Source: Gyrodactylus bullatarudis (Eukaryota > Platyhelminthes > Monogenea > Gyrodactylidea > Gyrodactylidae). From it: a stretch of DNA of 64,000 nt. The notes under the pieces are model-generated. The model searched no databases and was not told the DNA's origin. It saw only the letters and a program-made list of their open reading frames with translations. Location of the stretch: contig SSNU01000187.1 in assembly GCA_012064415.1 (NCBI GenBank), positions 252,393 to 316,392 of the forward strand, in the 5' to 3' direction. Shown one piece after another: positions 23,360 to 35,893 of this stretch (position 1 is its first letter; every line of letters starts with the position of its first letter). The position numbers and the translations under genes are program-made.

Positions 23360-23847
23360 AGAAAATCATGAATCCCTTCAAAAACTTGAGACATTTTTGA
23401 AATTTTTTCTGACTTTCAAGCAATAGAGCGAACTTTATTTAATACATTACAACTTTCTTTCAAAAATTATTCAACCTCGACTCAGAGCCCTTTTTGCATG
23501 ACTTTGGACCATATCTTTCGAGTCTGTGTAGATCAATAAATTTTTGATAAGGAAAATGCACATTTTAAGTAAAAAAAGGGTTTGTGGTGAGCACTGATTT
23601 TTTAAAGTTGAAATTTCCCCAAAAATCTGTTTAAGCTACTTTCCAACAAAATCCATCCACAGACTCGAAAGATATTCCAGATTTTATGGTCCAAAGTCAT
23701 GATGCAAAAAGGGCCTGAGTCGAGGTTGAATAATTTTTGAATGAAAAATAAAGTTGTAATTTATTAAATGAAGTTTGCTCTATTCCTTGAGAGTCAAAAG
23801 AAAATTTCATAAATTTCTCAAGTTTTTGAAGGAATTCATGATTTCCG
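23360..23847. repeat. Family G palindromic element
   Basis: Arms 23360-23550 and 23657-23847 are inverted copies. Matching blocks are AATCCCTTCAAAAACTTGAG, TCAACCTCGACTCAGAGCCC and TATCTTTCGAGTCTGTG with their complements. It is unrelated in sequence to families A, B and F. The spacer is about 106 bp. Confidence 0.72.
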
Positions 23848-24059
23848 ACATCACCACTAAATACAAGTGATATTTTACTTAAAATGATAAAAATTAGATT
23901 TTAATTGGTTTTGCAGCTTATAATAAACGATTAATAATAAATTAAGTTATTAATTATGGGAAGAAAATTCATTAACTTGTTCATTTTATCGCAAAAGTAT
24001 AAAAATTAAAACAAAATTTAATCACAACTATACTATACGTTAATTTTAATTCCTGTTTA

Positions 24060-24990
24060 GAGCACCAATCTTCTTCGAAAAACTAGCGATATCCGATAAT
24101 GAACTCAACATTTGGTAATGTTCAAAACTTAAGCATTTTATTCAAGCTTAAAATAAAGCTAGTTGACATGAAGATGAGAATTTACTTTTATCACAAAAAA
24201 CTCAATATTTTTCTCAAGAAAGTCAGGAAAAAAATTATTTTTCGAACTCCATGATAAAATGAGCCAGTAAGTTGTGGAAATTGAAAAAAAATTTCTGAAA
24301 AAATTCAATCTGACCAAAATTTGGCTGTTTTTCGAATTTTGAAAATGCCCTGAATTTCCACTTTTTCAGCTTCTGAGCTAAAATTTTTTAACGATTTCAA
24401 ATATTTGAACCAGTTGAATGCAGATATCTGAGATTAGTATTAGACAAAGAATTCGAATTGGGCCGTGGAGTAAGATAGGATCCTACTGTTTTCAAGAAAA
24501 AGTAAAACTCTTAAATTTTGGATCATTCCCCATCGTGATAATCGATAAATGCAAATTTTTTCGATTTGCCACAATAATGACGAATTTCTGTGAATTTCTG
24601 CAGCCCAATTCGAATTCTTTGTCTAATACTAATCTCAGATATCTGCATTTAACTGGTTCAAATATTTGAAATCGTTAAAAAATTTGAGCTCAAAAGCTGA
24701 AAAAGTGGAAATTCAGGGCATTTTCAAAATTCAAAAAACAGCCAAATTTTGGTCAGATTGAATTTTTTCAGAAATTTTTTTTCAATTTCCACAACTTACT
24801 GGCTCATTTTATCACGGAGTTCGAAAAATAAATTTTTTCCTGACTTTCCTGAGAAAAATATTGATTCTCATCTTCATATCAATTACTAAGACTCGAAAAT
24901 TTTCTGAGAACTAATTTCAAAATTTAATTGGACTGAAATCTAATTCGTAATCCCCTAATGCTTGAGCCTTATAGATTCAAGTCCATCTAT
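24060..24990. repeat. Family I repeat interrupted by a family A MITE
   Basis: AGAGCACCAATCTTCTTCGA starts a sequence also found at 27.06 kb and, inverted, near 20.49 kb. The second half (AACTAATTTCAAAATTTAAT) resumes after the A element at 24154-24888, while in the 27.06-kb copy the halves are joined. This is an insertion with a visible empty-site relative. Confidence 0.6.
24154..24888. repeat. Family A palindromic MITE inside family I
   Basis: It starts TAAAGCTAGTTGACATGAAG. The arms match over more than 300 bp each, apart from a short deletion in the outer right arm (TATTGATTCTCATCTTCATA). The centre lies near 24520. The 83-codon frame across it is not a gene. Confidence 0.78.
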
Positions 24991-25350
24991 ATTATAGATT
25001 CTATAAGAATTAGATAATATTTAATAGATACAGTTCTGCTAGTTAAATAAATCCTCAAGAAAAAAAAAAGAATTTAAATTTAATCGAGTTAAAAATGTTT
25101 TTCCACTTGATAAACGAGCCAAATTTATCTCCTCAATTATTTTTTTGTTTAATCAATATCAAATACGTAGTATTATAAATAGGAATCTCTTAAAACTGTA
25201 GTGTATTGATATTTTCCATGTACATAACTAAATGGTATTGGGATGTAGTTATTCCCAAACTGTATTTTCCTGAAATATCTCATGAGTAGTTAATTGAATC
25301 GAATGCATATTTTATTTGTAAATATAACTGTGATATTAATAAATACTTAC

Positions 25351-25539
25351 CAGATATGCACGATCCAAGAGTAAATACGCGAGAAAATTAGCAAAGCACG
25401 CTATAACCAGAACGTTATGACTGAATATGTGATAGCCAACACCAGGATTTTCTTTAAAGTCAGTGTAAAGGGCATTACAATGATGTGGCAACCAGAGAAT
25501 ACCGAACAACGCAACTATTGTCACTAACATTCTGATTGC
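25351..25539 (-). CDS. Peptide-type GPCR, exon 2 (TM6, ECL3, TM7)
   Basis: Internal exon with acceptor ttcattccatag before GCA (25539) and donor GTAAGT after CTG (25351), phase 0 at both ends, 63 codons (residues 312-374 of the model). It continues exon 1 seamlessly: exon 1 ends NRTRRK and exon 2 begins AIRMLVTIVALFGILWLPHH. That is an intracellular-loop-3/TM6 junction with the toggle motif WLP at 327-329. TM7 follows (VLVIACFANFLAYLLL). At the NPxxY position the sequence is NFLAY (362-366), so the proline is missing. TM6 resembles RFamide/QRFP- and galanin-like receptors (WLPHH, ML-VT-VALF), but the ligand class is only a guess. Confidence 0.85.
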
Positions 25540-27063
25540 CTATGGAATGAAAAAATGTAGATGAGTCTCGATTACGTTGAATCAATCAAGAAATAACAGA
25601 ACAGAAATATATGAAAAATGAGCTTTCTGATGGCATAGAAGATTTTAATTTTTTCTTCAAGAACAGGAAGTTGTAATGTTTTATCTAATTATTTTTTCAT
25701 CGTATCAATCCAACTGACAATCATTTTTATTCCTTAAAAAAGGCCATCCTAAGATTCGATGTTAAAATTCAAAAGCTTGTAGAAAAATGGTTTTATAGGC
25801 ATAAATCATTTTTCCGCTATTGTGACTATCTGATCAAGTTGAAAAATTCATTCAAATTTATAATATTAAAATGTAAAAATGCCGAGTTTTTCACTGTTTT
25901 TAATTAGTTTTGAGACATTTTTCATAATTTTCAAAGCAGATTCATAAATTTCAGCTATTTTCCCACATCTCCTGCACCAGTCCTAACAGCTTCAAAAAGA
26001 GATTTGATTTTTTCGATTTTTCAAATACTATCAAGCATAGTTTCTATACCAAAAGAGGTAGTCTTTTTAGAATTGTAAGCGATCTATAATAAACATTTTA
26101 GAGCAAAAATAAAACCTAAAATTCGATAAAACACAAATTAAAATCCCAATCTAATGTGGGGTGAAAAAAGTATTTTTCAAATCAAACTATCGCTCGGAAA
26201 AGTGTTGTGCTTCACTGGTTGAACAATGGGACACGAAGGGTTACAGTCCACAGGAAAATAAATTAATGGATAAATTTTCTTTTGCTATGATCTGCTTTAG
26301 TAAAGAAATCAACGATATCATATTTCCTATTTCATATTATACAATATAATTTTTCCCTTAATTTAATTATAGCTCTTTTCTCTTTAATCCAGTATTTTAT
26401 CATATTATACAGTATTTTCGATTTAACTTGAAAAAAAAATCACTGAATAAATTTGAAATGAATTTGAGAATTCCATTTTCTCCCCATAATTTATTCATTA
26501 TTATCATAATCACCTGAACAGATTGCATACCAAATTGAATGCTATTATGCATAAAAACTAAATACTGATTGTTGTACTAATTTTGGTCAACTGTTCAATC
26601 AGTATATAATATATGTGTGATAGTGGTATATATAAAAAAACACGCACAGAAAAATGTATTACAATCTTAAATATATATGTATATTTAAAATAATGGAGAA
26701 AATTCAAATCAAAAAGAGGATGAATATTTCTTTCTTTTATTTAACTGTCAATCTGGAATGATATTTTTAGTCTGATTGCAGAATAAATAAATTCTCTATC
26801 ACTTGCTATTTCTCTGCGTAATTCTTAATTTGTCATCTTATAGTTGTTATCTTTTATATGATTCTTGATTTCTTTAAGGCAGTTATTTTTTTCTCTGATT
26901 TTATCTTGAAAAATAAATGCAAAATTGTCAATCTTTCACGAGTTTATATTTATTTTTGAACATTTTTCATCAGTAGACTTGAGATTGTTCTTGAATTTAT
27001 GTTTACTATTATTAATACAGATTGATATGGAGAAATCTTATTTCTATTACCATTATTCAACAA

Positions 27064-27260
27064 TAGAGCACCGCTCTTCTTCGAAAAACTAGCAAAATTC
27101 AATAATTAACTTTTAACATTTAGTAATTTTCAAAACATGAGCTTTTTATTAATGCTAAATTCTTTACTTGGAATACTTTAATCAGAAAGCTAATTTCAAA
27201 ATTTGAACAGGCTTAGATTTGAATTTTATACATAATCATTAATATCTGGGCTCTATATCA
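27064..27260. repeat. Family I repeat, uninterrupted copy
   Basis: AGAGCACCGCTCTTCTTCGA through AGCTAATTTCAAAATTTGAA. It matches both flanks of the A element at 24.15-24.89 kb and acts as the empty-site relative. Confidence 0.55.
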
Positions 27261-27552
27261 CCTGTGCCAGGCCGACAAAAAATTTTATTTTATCAATTCA
27301 ATTATCTTTTTAATCTAACTCGGAATCTACAAATGTTTGAGCTATTTAAAATACATTTGTACCTCTATAAAACCCTCCCCACCCTGAAAAATGTATAGCT
27401 ACTATCAAGTAGGTTCAAAAAAATAATATTCACTCAAGTTTAATCCTTTGGATAGAGAATTTTCTGCTGATTCTTTCTATCTAATAAAAACACCAGTTTC
27501 GTTAGTTTCTTGTCTCATAAAGCACTCGCGAACATTGGAGCAGTTTTGATTT

Positions 27553-27855
27553 TTAATTTAAAAAATGATCGAGAGGCTGATTCACACTCGTTTCGTTGGG
27601 TGGAAGAAATAGAAGTCGTGAATTAGCAGTAGGTAATATGATATGAAGGGAGCAAGAATGAGCTATATTGATCTGTTCTGATAGGTTCTTCCAATTTGGA
27701 CTTTCAATCTTGTTAGTAGTAACAAGTTTAACTGATTTGCCAGGGAGTCTTGAGACTATCAAGAGTAACAAGATTAACGGTAACACATACAAAAAGAAAG
27801 CAAGACCTTTTGAAGAATAATATTCTGATAAAACGAGAATGGAAAATTTTCCGCC
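27553..27855 (-). CDS. Uncertain 100-codon open segment with one membrane helix
   Basis: The minus-strand frame is open from an acceptor-like cttcagtag (exon from 27855) to TAA at 27553, with no ATG. It reads GLAFFLYVLPLILLLLIVSR, a strong hydrophobic helix, then a polar region with sequons (NLS, NET). Codon use looks better than background. It lies in GPCR intron 1 on the same strand but cannot join exons 1 and 2, whose junction is already exact. It could be an alternative last exon, a nested-gene exon or chance. Product not recognised. Confidence 0.25.
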   Translation of the reverse strand, partial: GGKFSILVLSEYYSSKGLAFFLYVLPLILLLLIVSRLPGKSVKLVTTNKIESPNWKNLSEQINIAHSCSLHIILPTANSRLLFLPPNETSVNQPLDHFLN

Positions 27856-27893
27856 CTACTGAAGGTAATATAAAAATTTAGTTACTTTGTTAG

Positions 27894-28446
27894 TAGGGCG
27901 ACCAAAATGCCTTTTTTGCCTTTTTTGAGAGTGAGTCTAAAATACTCTGAAAAGATTAAAAATTGAGTCCTTTTCTTTATAAACCTCTTAATAAGAGATA
28001 TAAGTTTGCCTTTTTTGAAAATAAATTGCTTTTTCATTTTTTTCAAGGATTGTGCAAATTTTTTATTATTGTTTATCTTGATCTTAGTTAAATTTTCATT
28101 GTCCGAATCTAATTTTATGGGGGACTCGGTTAACAGCCAATAGGAATGGTCTATCCAACTCAACATCTCATTCTCATTCTACACTTAAAAGGCTTGAAGA
28201 ATTGATTAATTTTTTAAAATCACTACTTGTGAGAGACATTCGATTTTATGAATTTATCTTTTTTGCTTTACTATGTTGGTAAAGCTATTTTTTGGATTAT
28301 CAATGAGATTTCCTTCAAGTCCTCTTTAAGCAGATATCTTCTTGGGATGCTTCTTGTGAGAAACATTCGATTTTATGAATTTGCCTTTTTCAGAATTAAA
28401 AATTGCCTTTTTTCTTTAAAAAGTATGCCTTTTTCTGGTCGCCCTA
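27894..28446. mobile_element. Non-autonomous DNA transposon, GGGCGACC inverted ends
   Basis: The left end reads TAGGGCGACCAAAATGCCTT; the right end is the inverse of TAGGGCGACCAGAAAAAGGC. TA flanks GGGCGACC on both sides. The interior has many GCCTTTTT blocks and a direct repeat of about 35 bp (ACATTCGATTTTATGAATTT at about 28237 and 28363). No transposase; open frames are short and Lys-rich from the biased composition. Confidence 0.7.
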
Positions 28447-29002
28447 ATCATCAAGAAACTGAATTAAACTCTGACCCTGGTTGAAAATTGGAAATTTGAA
28501 AAATTTACTTCTACTAGAAATCAGATCAACTAAAACCGATTTATTTATTATTCACTGGATAATATTACAAACGAAAGGAAATGTTGGCAGGTATCATTTA
28601 CAAATTTGTAAGTTGAATATGGTTGATATCGACTCGAATTTCTTTTCATGCAATATCATAATATAACTTGGTCATTGCTCAATTTATGAGCAATTCATGA
28701 GAGAATAGTTTTATTTTATAAAGACTAACATGCAATAGTCTAGGGTTCTTCAGATAGTTCAGATTCGAAACTGTCAGAAAAAAATCCGAAAAGTTAGAAA
28801 AAATGAAATTATTAAAACATTAATTAATTTTTGATTCTCTCGTGAAAAATTTTGTTACTTAATAAATATGTCATAATTCAAATAAAAATTCAAAAGTTTA
28901 AATCAATTTGATACCTTCTTCTTCGCAAGAACCATCTCTAAGGGTACCTTGGATCTTCTCTGGACTTGTATATCTTTGTTCAAGCTTGAATGATTATTTA
29001 TT

Positions 29003-29228
29003 ATAAAGCTAGTTGAGATGAAGATGAGAATTTACTATTTTTACAAAAAACTCGATATTTTTCTCCGGATTCACAGAAAAAAGAATTCTTCGAATGAGCT
29101 AATAAGATATTCGAAAATAATTCAATCTGATCAGAATTTCGAATTAATTTTTTCTGTGAATCTGGAGAAAAATATTGAGTTTTTTGTAAAAGTAGTAAAT
29201 TCTCATCAATTTATGTCAATTAGGTTTA
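29003..29228. repeat. Family A MITE, internal-deletion derivative
   Basis: Both termini are present (TAAAGCTAGTTGAGATGAAG on the left; GTCAATTAGGTTTA on the right), but only about 225 bp remain. Confidence 0.7.
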
Positions 29229-30289
29229 GATTAAAGAGCGCATTTTTATTTATAGCCAAGTTCTATACAAATTATAATGTTGATAGCAGATAACTTGCTT
29301 TAAAATAATAACGCTAGAGGACGCTTATTATTTGATTACAAATATATGTAGGACTTCTATAGAATAAAAAGAATCTGAACTTTTTTTTATGCCTAAAGTA
29401 ATACTGTGGTAATATTTTCTGAAAAACTCTAAGATGAATCGAAATACAGACTAATTATGCCTACTCTAGATGAATATGATTACGAGACAAAATACTTTGG
29501 AAAGAATCATTTCGGGTATATTATCCAGTATTGGATTCAAAAGAGATAGAAGATGTTAATTCAATTTATCACGAAAGGGTAGTTCCAAACATTTACAAGT
29601 AGTAATTTTTTATTATTGTCTAAGAGAAAACTCGAAGTGTTATTAAATAATATGTTCATAATAACGCTAACATTCTGTAGGTTCAGTTTAACAGAAGAGG
29701 TGAAAAAATGTTTATAGCATAACTTGCAGGAAACTCACAGGTAAGGTTGCATAATAACAGTGTTCATTAGAATTAAAAGGTTAAAAATAAATTTTAGCAT
29801 GAAATTTAAATAAGATTATTTCCCAGCAATACAATGTCTATATATCAACTTGTTTATGTGTGATTAAACAAGCATGGTATTTCTTATAACAAGACATTTA
29901 CTTTAGTAGTGAAAAAAAATTTTCTACCTTATTTACCTGGAATCCTGTTTTAAACAATAATACTTTATTATTAATAATAATAACAGCATACTTTTTTCTA
30001 TGCAATAATAATCTTGTATGACTACTGAATTACCAAGAGAATGTAATTTAATACAATGTTTCTAGATACTGCAGTCAAATAAGGTAAGAAAATCAATAAT
30101 ACCTCTCTGGTTATTTCACACACTAGTGCTTTCAATTTTCATCTTAAATTTTATACTCCGTAATTGTTAATCTTCACAACTTTTTTATTATAGTAAAGTT
30201 TATTGATATCAATGATTTTTAAGAAATTCATCAGAAATTCGAATATGTTCAGGATTTTATAAAATTTGGATCAAGTTCTATAATTTGAC

Positions 30290-30560
30290 TGTTTGAAAAA
30301 AATTATCTGGAAAAAAATATTTCCAATAAATTTATGGTCATTTTTCAAATTCTGATTTGACGCCAAAATCCTATTTTTTGAGCTAATTTTTTTATTTATA
30401 TGAAAGTGCCAGACAGGTTAAACAATAAAGCCGAACATCACCATTAACCCTTCAAATAGTCCCACAGTGACTTTAAAGTGATTTATAAAGCTAATTAATA
30501 TCAAGTATATTGGGAATCTATGATTTTTACAGAAATCTCGATTTTTTCACTATTCAAACT
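30290..30560. repeat. Family B' fragments
   Basis: The B' core TGACGCCAAAATCCTATTTT is followed about 110 bp later by a B' start (AAGCTAATTAATATCAAG... TTGGGAATCTATGATTTTTA). Rearranged remnants in GPCR intron 1. Confidence 0.45.
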
Positions 30561-32354
30561 TCTCACCTAAATATTATTCAATGACTTGCTAATTTCCTTA
30601 TATCAAAGGATACTGGGTACTAAATAGTATTTAGTAAATACTAACAGAGTAATTATTAATATTCAAGAAAGTCGTTTCCAAAATAAACATCATATAATCA
30701 ATCAATATGAGAATAATTTAAATCCTTAAAACTCATTCGATGGAATACGTACATAATCCATCTCGAGTGATATTTTTCATAAAAATTCTATAAAGAAAAT
30801 GGGAAATAGTATTTAAAATAGGGGATTTTTACTTGTTAAGATTTCCACCATTTTTCAAGTATCTCTTTCCCTCAATCTTCTCTAAAAGAATTTATCAAGA
30901 ATACAAAAGTAAAGTTAATAACAGGGCCAAATTGCTCAGGCGGTCCGAGAACCCGATTTCTACAGTGAATGACAGTTTAGTTTTTAGTCTAATAGCTGAG
31001 CAATGAATTACGATTTAATACACTTATCATGTATTGAATTCTAATAATTTAAAACAATCATATAAACTAACTTTGAATCTTTTTCAAAAATAAATTTTAA
31101 TGATTAAAATAATGATCTGACTTGATACACTGTATCAATGATACAATTTCAACAACTCTAATGACTACCTGTCTTGATCTCAATCATCTGCTAGTGATTT
31201 ATTCTAAAAATAAAAACATGCCTGTCTTCATAAATTCAGGTTTACTTGCTGTATAGTTTATATTCTAAATCAAGTTTCATATAAAAGAAAAATTTGACTC
31301 AATTTATGCATTTTTTCTTGCAGATCGTAAAGGTATCATTTTGATTAATCACTAATTAGAACTCAATTTTCCAAAAGTGGTCCTAGAGTTTAGTACTTCC
31401 AAAATTAGCTCGAACTAAATTTCTCTTCAATTTTGTAGGTATAACTTTTTTAAAATAAATTCCCTAATTTCATCCTTTCTTCATCCTAAATCTTTTAACC
31501 CTATAAAAACGCAATACTGTATTAAATAAAAGTTAATTTAAAACTTTAAACTAGCTAAGTATTATAATTATCCTCTAAAAAAATTCTTATTACTCATAGC
31601 TTAGCCTTAGAGTTGATGAGAAGAGGTAGATAAATTTGTAAGGAAAATAGTCAAATTCTATTAGTTTTTGGTATTATTATTATTATTGGTCGGCCTGAAG
31701 AGGAGCAGAGAGGTATGATATGAATTTCATATCATGAAATAAACTCATCCAGTGAGCCTTGATGTGTATAATTAACTGTACAGAATCTATGTTACAGATT
31801 AAACACAGAACATTTGAATGAATCCAGTATACTTGAAGTAAGAAAGTATTGACTTCGGATTTGAATTTACAGAAATTCCTGTAATTTTTCTGGTCAAAAA
31901 TAAGCAGTGACTTGGACGAAATTTTGCAATTTTTTGTAAGTTAAAATTATGAATATAAAAAAATTAAAAGAAAAAGTTTTTAATTAGGAAATTTTCACAA
32001 TTTATTTTATTCCAGAAGCATGGAAAGGTATTTTGAAGCAAAATTTGGTGGGATAATATTAATATACTTGAAGATGAGATTGATAATATCTATCGGTAAT
32101 TAAAGTAGTTTTTTAAAATTTTGTTCAAGTTTACTGAAGCTAATTGATATGAAGTTGGGAATCTATGATTTTTACAGAAATCTCGATATTTTTATTGTTT
32201 TTAAAGTTCAAGGTTGATCAAAAGAGGTTTTTCAGGATCAAGAAAGTCAATTAAATTGAATCTGATCTCATGCATAGTAACGTTATCGTTTGGGAGCTGA
32301 AATTTGATTTTTTGATCATTTTCACTACTTTAGAATCAATAAAATTTTTTGTAG

Positions 32355-34575
32355 TTATAGAAGAAAAAGTTTTATTCGCCAAATGTACATTTCTTTATGG
32401 TTCATCAGTAGTGACACATAAATAATGATATAGGTTTAGAATTCATTGTAAATAATATTTTACAAATTCTGAAAGAAGTATAGTAAAAGTTGAAAAATAT
32501 AAGAATACAATGTGAGCTGAAAAAATACCAAAACTCTTCAATAAATAGCAACAGTGAAGAGAAAAGTGAAAAAGCTCATATAGGCCATGGTAATTGAAGA
32601 TTATAAGAGTAATTTTTCTGAACACACAGGTTTGGTTTAAAGTGATTGATGAAGAATTTCTCCTTCACCCACAAATCTGTGCTGTCATCACCCGCATTTT
32701 TATACTAAATTGATAAATTAGAAATCGAAGCCTCATGATTTTCCTGTTTGATGTGTCTTGTCACCGCTGTATCCTTCTTTAGATTATCATTTGACCTAGT
32801 TGACAATTTCCTAATCGTACGTCCTATATAAGAAGCTCCACAATCGCATCGGAATTTGTAAATCAAAAGAGTCTTTTCTTCAGGCTTTAGTAAATCCTTA
32901 TGAATCAAACTGAATAATCTTTGGGTTTTAAATACAATTTTCAATTGTATATTTTCATAATGTTGATCAATGAGATTAACCAGTCGTCTCCTTACATCAT
33001 TACTGAAACCGTCACCTTTAAAATTAAGTTTCATGAAGATGGTTGTCTTCTTTCCTTCATCTCTGTCGACCCTTTCATCTACATCATCAGACATATTGAT
33101 GAATTTGTCTACAAATCTGTTGGGATAACCATTCTCATTTAAACGTAATTTTGACTCTTCTATTTCTTTTGGCCATTTCTCTGGACTAGCAATCCTTCTT
33201 ATCCTCTTTCCTAGACCAATTACTAAGCCAACGTTATGAGATAGAGGACTGAAACTGGCATAATGAAGATATTTTCCATTATCAGTATTCTTCTCGTAGA
33301 CATTTCTTAGTATTGACCCATCCTCCTTCCTAGCTAGTTTGACATCTAAGAAACTCAAACTCTCATTAGACTCTTTTTCCATAGTAAATTTAATATTAGG
33401 ATGAAACGAATTCATCTTTAAGAAAAAATTGTCTACTGAAAAATTTGGCTTTATCAAAATAAAAGTGTCATCAACATATCTGATGTATAAATCAGTGAAA
33501 GTATTGATAGTATCAGACATTTTATTTAATTCTAACCAACCTAAGAAGATATCAGCTAGAAGAGGACTTAAAGGTGATCCCATAGCTATACCATCTTTTT
33601 GAATAAACACCTTGTTTTGAAAAGACAAAGGAACATTAGTACAGCAAATCCTAACAAGATCTGCTATCTCATTACTCTGTAGTTCAAAACCATCATGTTC
33701 ATCAATAAAAGATTTAATAACATCAAGGGTCTCCTCAATAGGAACATTAGGAAACAAAGAACTAACATCTAATGAAACCATTTCATTTAAACCAATATTT
33801 AAATCCTTAACCTTATCAACAAAAGAAAAAGTATCTTTAACAACATATTTAGCATTATAAGTATGTATTGGTTTCAATACGTCGATTAACCACTTGGCTA
33901 AATTATGTTGCGGACATGACGACATATCCAAGATCGGGCGTATAGGAAAAGCCTCAGGAACGATATTATTTATTATCTTATGTGTCTAAGGATGTAGATA
34001 TAATCTAGACATCCTCGTATTTTTCTTTGCTATAAAACTTCTGGTTTTATCAGAAATTAAATTCCTATCGAATAACCCTTTTGATATCTTATATATGGAA
34101 CGTTCCATGGATTCCATTTCCTTATAATAAGCTGATCTATCTGGCCCTGTGTTAAAAAATTTACTTTCATCAGAAAGAAAATCTAAACCTGCTCTATAAT
34201 AATCCTCCTTATACATTATAACTATCCCTTTACCCTTATCAGGATTAGTAAGGAAAATTTTCTCATTAGATTTAAGTTCTTTCAACGCCTAAAAATGTTT
34301 TTAGTTAATAAACTAGATCTTAAAGGTTTTCGATCAAAACTTCTATAAATAGTTAAAAGATCTAATTTAAACTTCTCTGTGTTTGCATTGTCTTTAAGGT
34401 TCTTAGTGAGACCAAGTTCATACATCAAACGTTCGAAAGCCGCTTTGTCTTCATTTTAATTTTTTCTCTTAGGAATGCAAAAATTAGGGCCGAGGGATAG
34501 GATTTCTTTCTGCTCCTCAGATAATTCAATATCTGTGAAGTTGAAGATTCCTTTTATAACTCAATATGGGGTTAC
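32355..34575 (-). mobile_element. Penelope-like retroelement, nearly full coding region
   Basis: Minus-strand element whose coding region is described separately. Its 3' tail (32355-32575) ends with CTGATGA, AAAGAAA and AATAAAA blocks, as seen in many Penelope-like elements. It is inserted in a B' MITE. Terminal repeats are not evident. Confidence 0.75.
32576..34560 (-). pseudogene. Penelope-like reverse transcriptase with GIY-YIG endonuclease
   Basis: The order is typical of Penelope-like elements. The N-terminal block is LSEEQKEILSLGPNFCIP (near 34540-34480). Then come LTNPDKGKGIVIM, SLDVSSLFPNVP, KDGIAMGSPLSPLLADIFL, RT core YVDDTF (at about 33490), SFLDVKLAR, and the GIY-YIG nuclease (YKFRCDCGASYIGRTIRKL at about 32860-32800). 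The open frame 33985-32708 is long and clean. Lesions: in-frame TAG at 33986-33988 (between LYLHP and THK) and at 32705-32707; a frame change near 34300; and a stop near 34457. After the last TAG the frame continues DLWVKEKFFINHFKP to TGA at 32576. Few lesions suggest fairly recent activity. As it stands it cannot be translated whole. Confidence 0.88.
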
Positions 34576-35893
34576 TTTCGGTAATTTGACGGTGCTAGTC
34601 AGCTTTCTTGTCTTATCTTGATCCTGAAAACCTCTTTTGATCAACCTTGAACTTTCAAATCAATAAAAATATTTCGTTCAAAGTTCGAAAAAATGGGATT
34701 CTGGAGCCAAATGGGAATTTGAAAAATGGCCATATTTTTCATAAAATTAATTTTTTTCTTCACCTGGTAAAAGTGGGCAACATGAGTAAGATTCCAAAAA
34801 ATCTTTTAAAAAATTCAAATTATTGATGAAAATATCGAGATTTTTGTAAAAATCCTAGATTCCCAACTTCATATCAACCAACTTTAGTCATCACAAGCAT
34901 CACACTCATTTTGTCTCTTCCATATTGAAAAAAATTTCATAAAAAACTTTAAATAAACCTTGAAGGGAATCATATCAACAAATTTTAAGGAATAGATTTG
35001 GGGCTAATTTGAGAATAAACCTAGATAAAGTTAAACTATCGAAGACATTGATGAATCTACAGATGAGAAAAGATGGGCACCAATCCTACTTTATGTAAGA
35101 ATAGAACTAGCTCAAAGAGTTTCAAGAAAAAATTATCCACCATAAATAACGCTCTTAGATCAGTGTATATCTTTGAACCTATTTTCATCACTTATTAATC
35201 AAAGGATGATGATATTTATCTAGATATCTAGAAATTTGGATAATTTTAATTATTCTTGTAGTGTATTGGTAGAAAACGACAATTAATATTATTAGTATTA
35301 TTATCAATATTAATTCACATATGCTGCTTTTGAATCAAAGAAAAGTAATCTCTAAATGTATTAAGAGGCCAAAGAGTGTGTACTCTTTTCATGCCTGGAT
35401 TATACAAGGTGTAAAAATCTATTTAGAAAATGAGATTTTTCACTTCTTTCATTCTCTGTTAAAACTTGAAAGAAAGAGAATAAATCAAATTCCCCATAAC
35501 TTTCCGATAACAAAGGAGATTTCGATTTATCAAAAATCCTTTCTAAACAAGAACCATTTCCTTCTGGTCATCAATAGAATAAATACTAAAAATAAATCAC
35601 AACGATATTGAAATGTTTAGTTTTGTAACCAACTGTTCCAACTGGAGATTGATCTGATATTTTTAAAAAGGAAGCTTTATTAATTAAAGCGAAGTAAGCT
35701 GAAGCCAAAAATAGATTGAAATTTTGGTGTTAAAAAGGTGACTTTGATTCATTACTTGAAAATTTTCAAAGTATCCCACTGAAACCTTTATGTACGTCAG
35801 TTGAAACGGTTAATCAAAAAATAACCTAAGCAAAATCAACTAATTGAATCATATTAGTGGTGAATCAAGTATTGATACCAATGTGATATCAAT

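Larger units (their letters stand above)
32133..34890. repeat. Family B' MITE split by a Penelope-like element
   Basis: The left part (32133 to about 32353) starts GAAGCTAATTGATATGAAGT. The right part (about 34580-34890) ends CAACTTCATATCAACCAACT. The two parts together equal one B' element (compare 42.64-43.08 kb), with the retroelement between them. Confidence 0.65.

Noticed and set aside
27882..28166. 94-codon Lys-rich minus-strand frame
   Set aside because: Generated by the biased GCCTTTTT composition inside the GGGCGACC element.
30925..30965. tRNA-like string GCTCAGGCGGTCCGAGA
   Set aside because: No cloverleaf, no T-arm at the right distance; chance or very old SINE.
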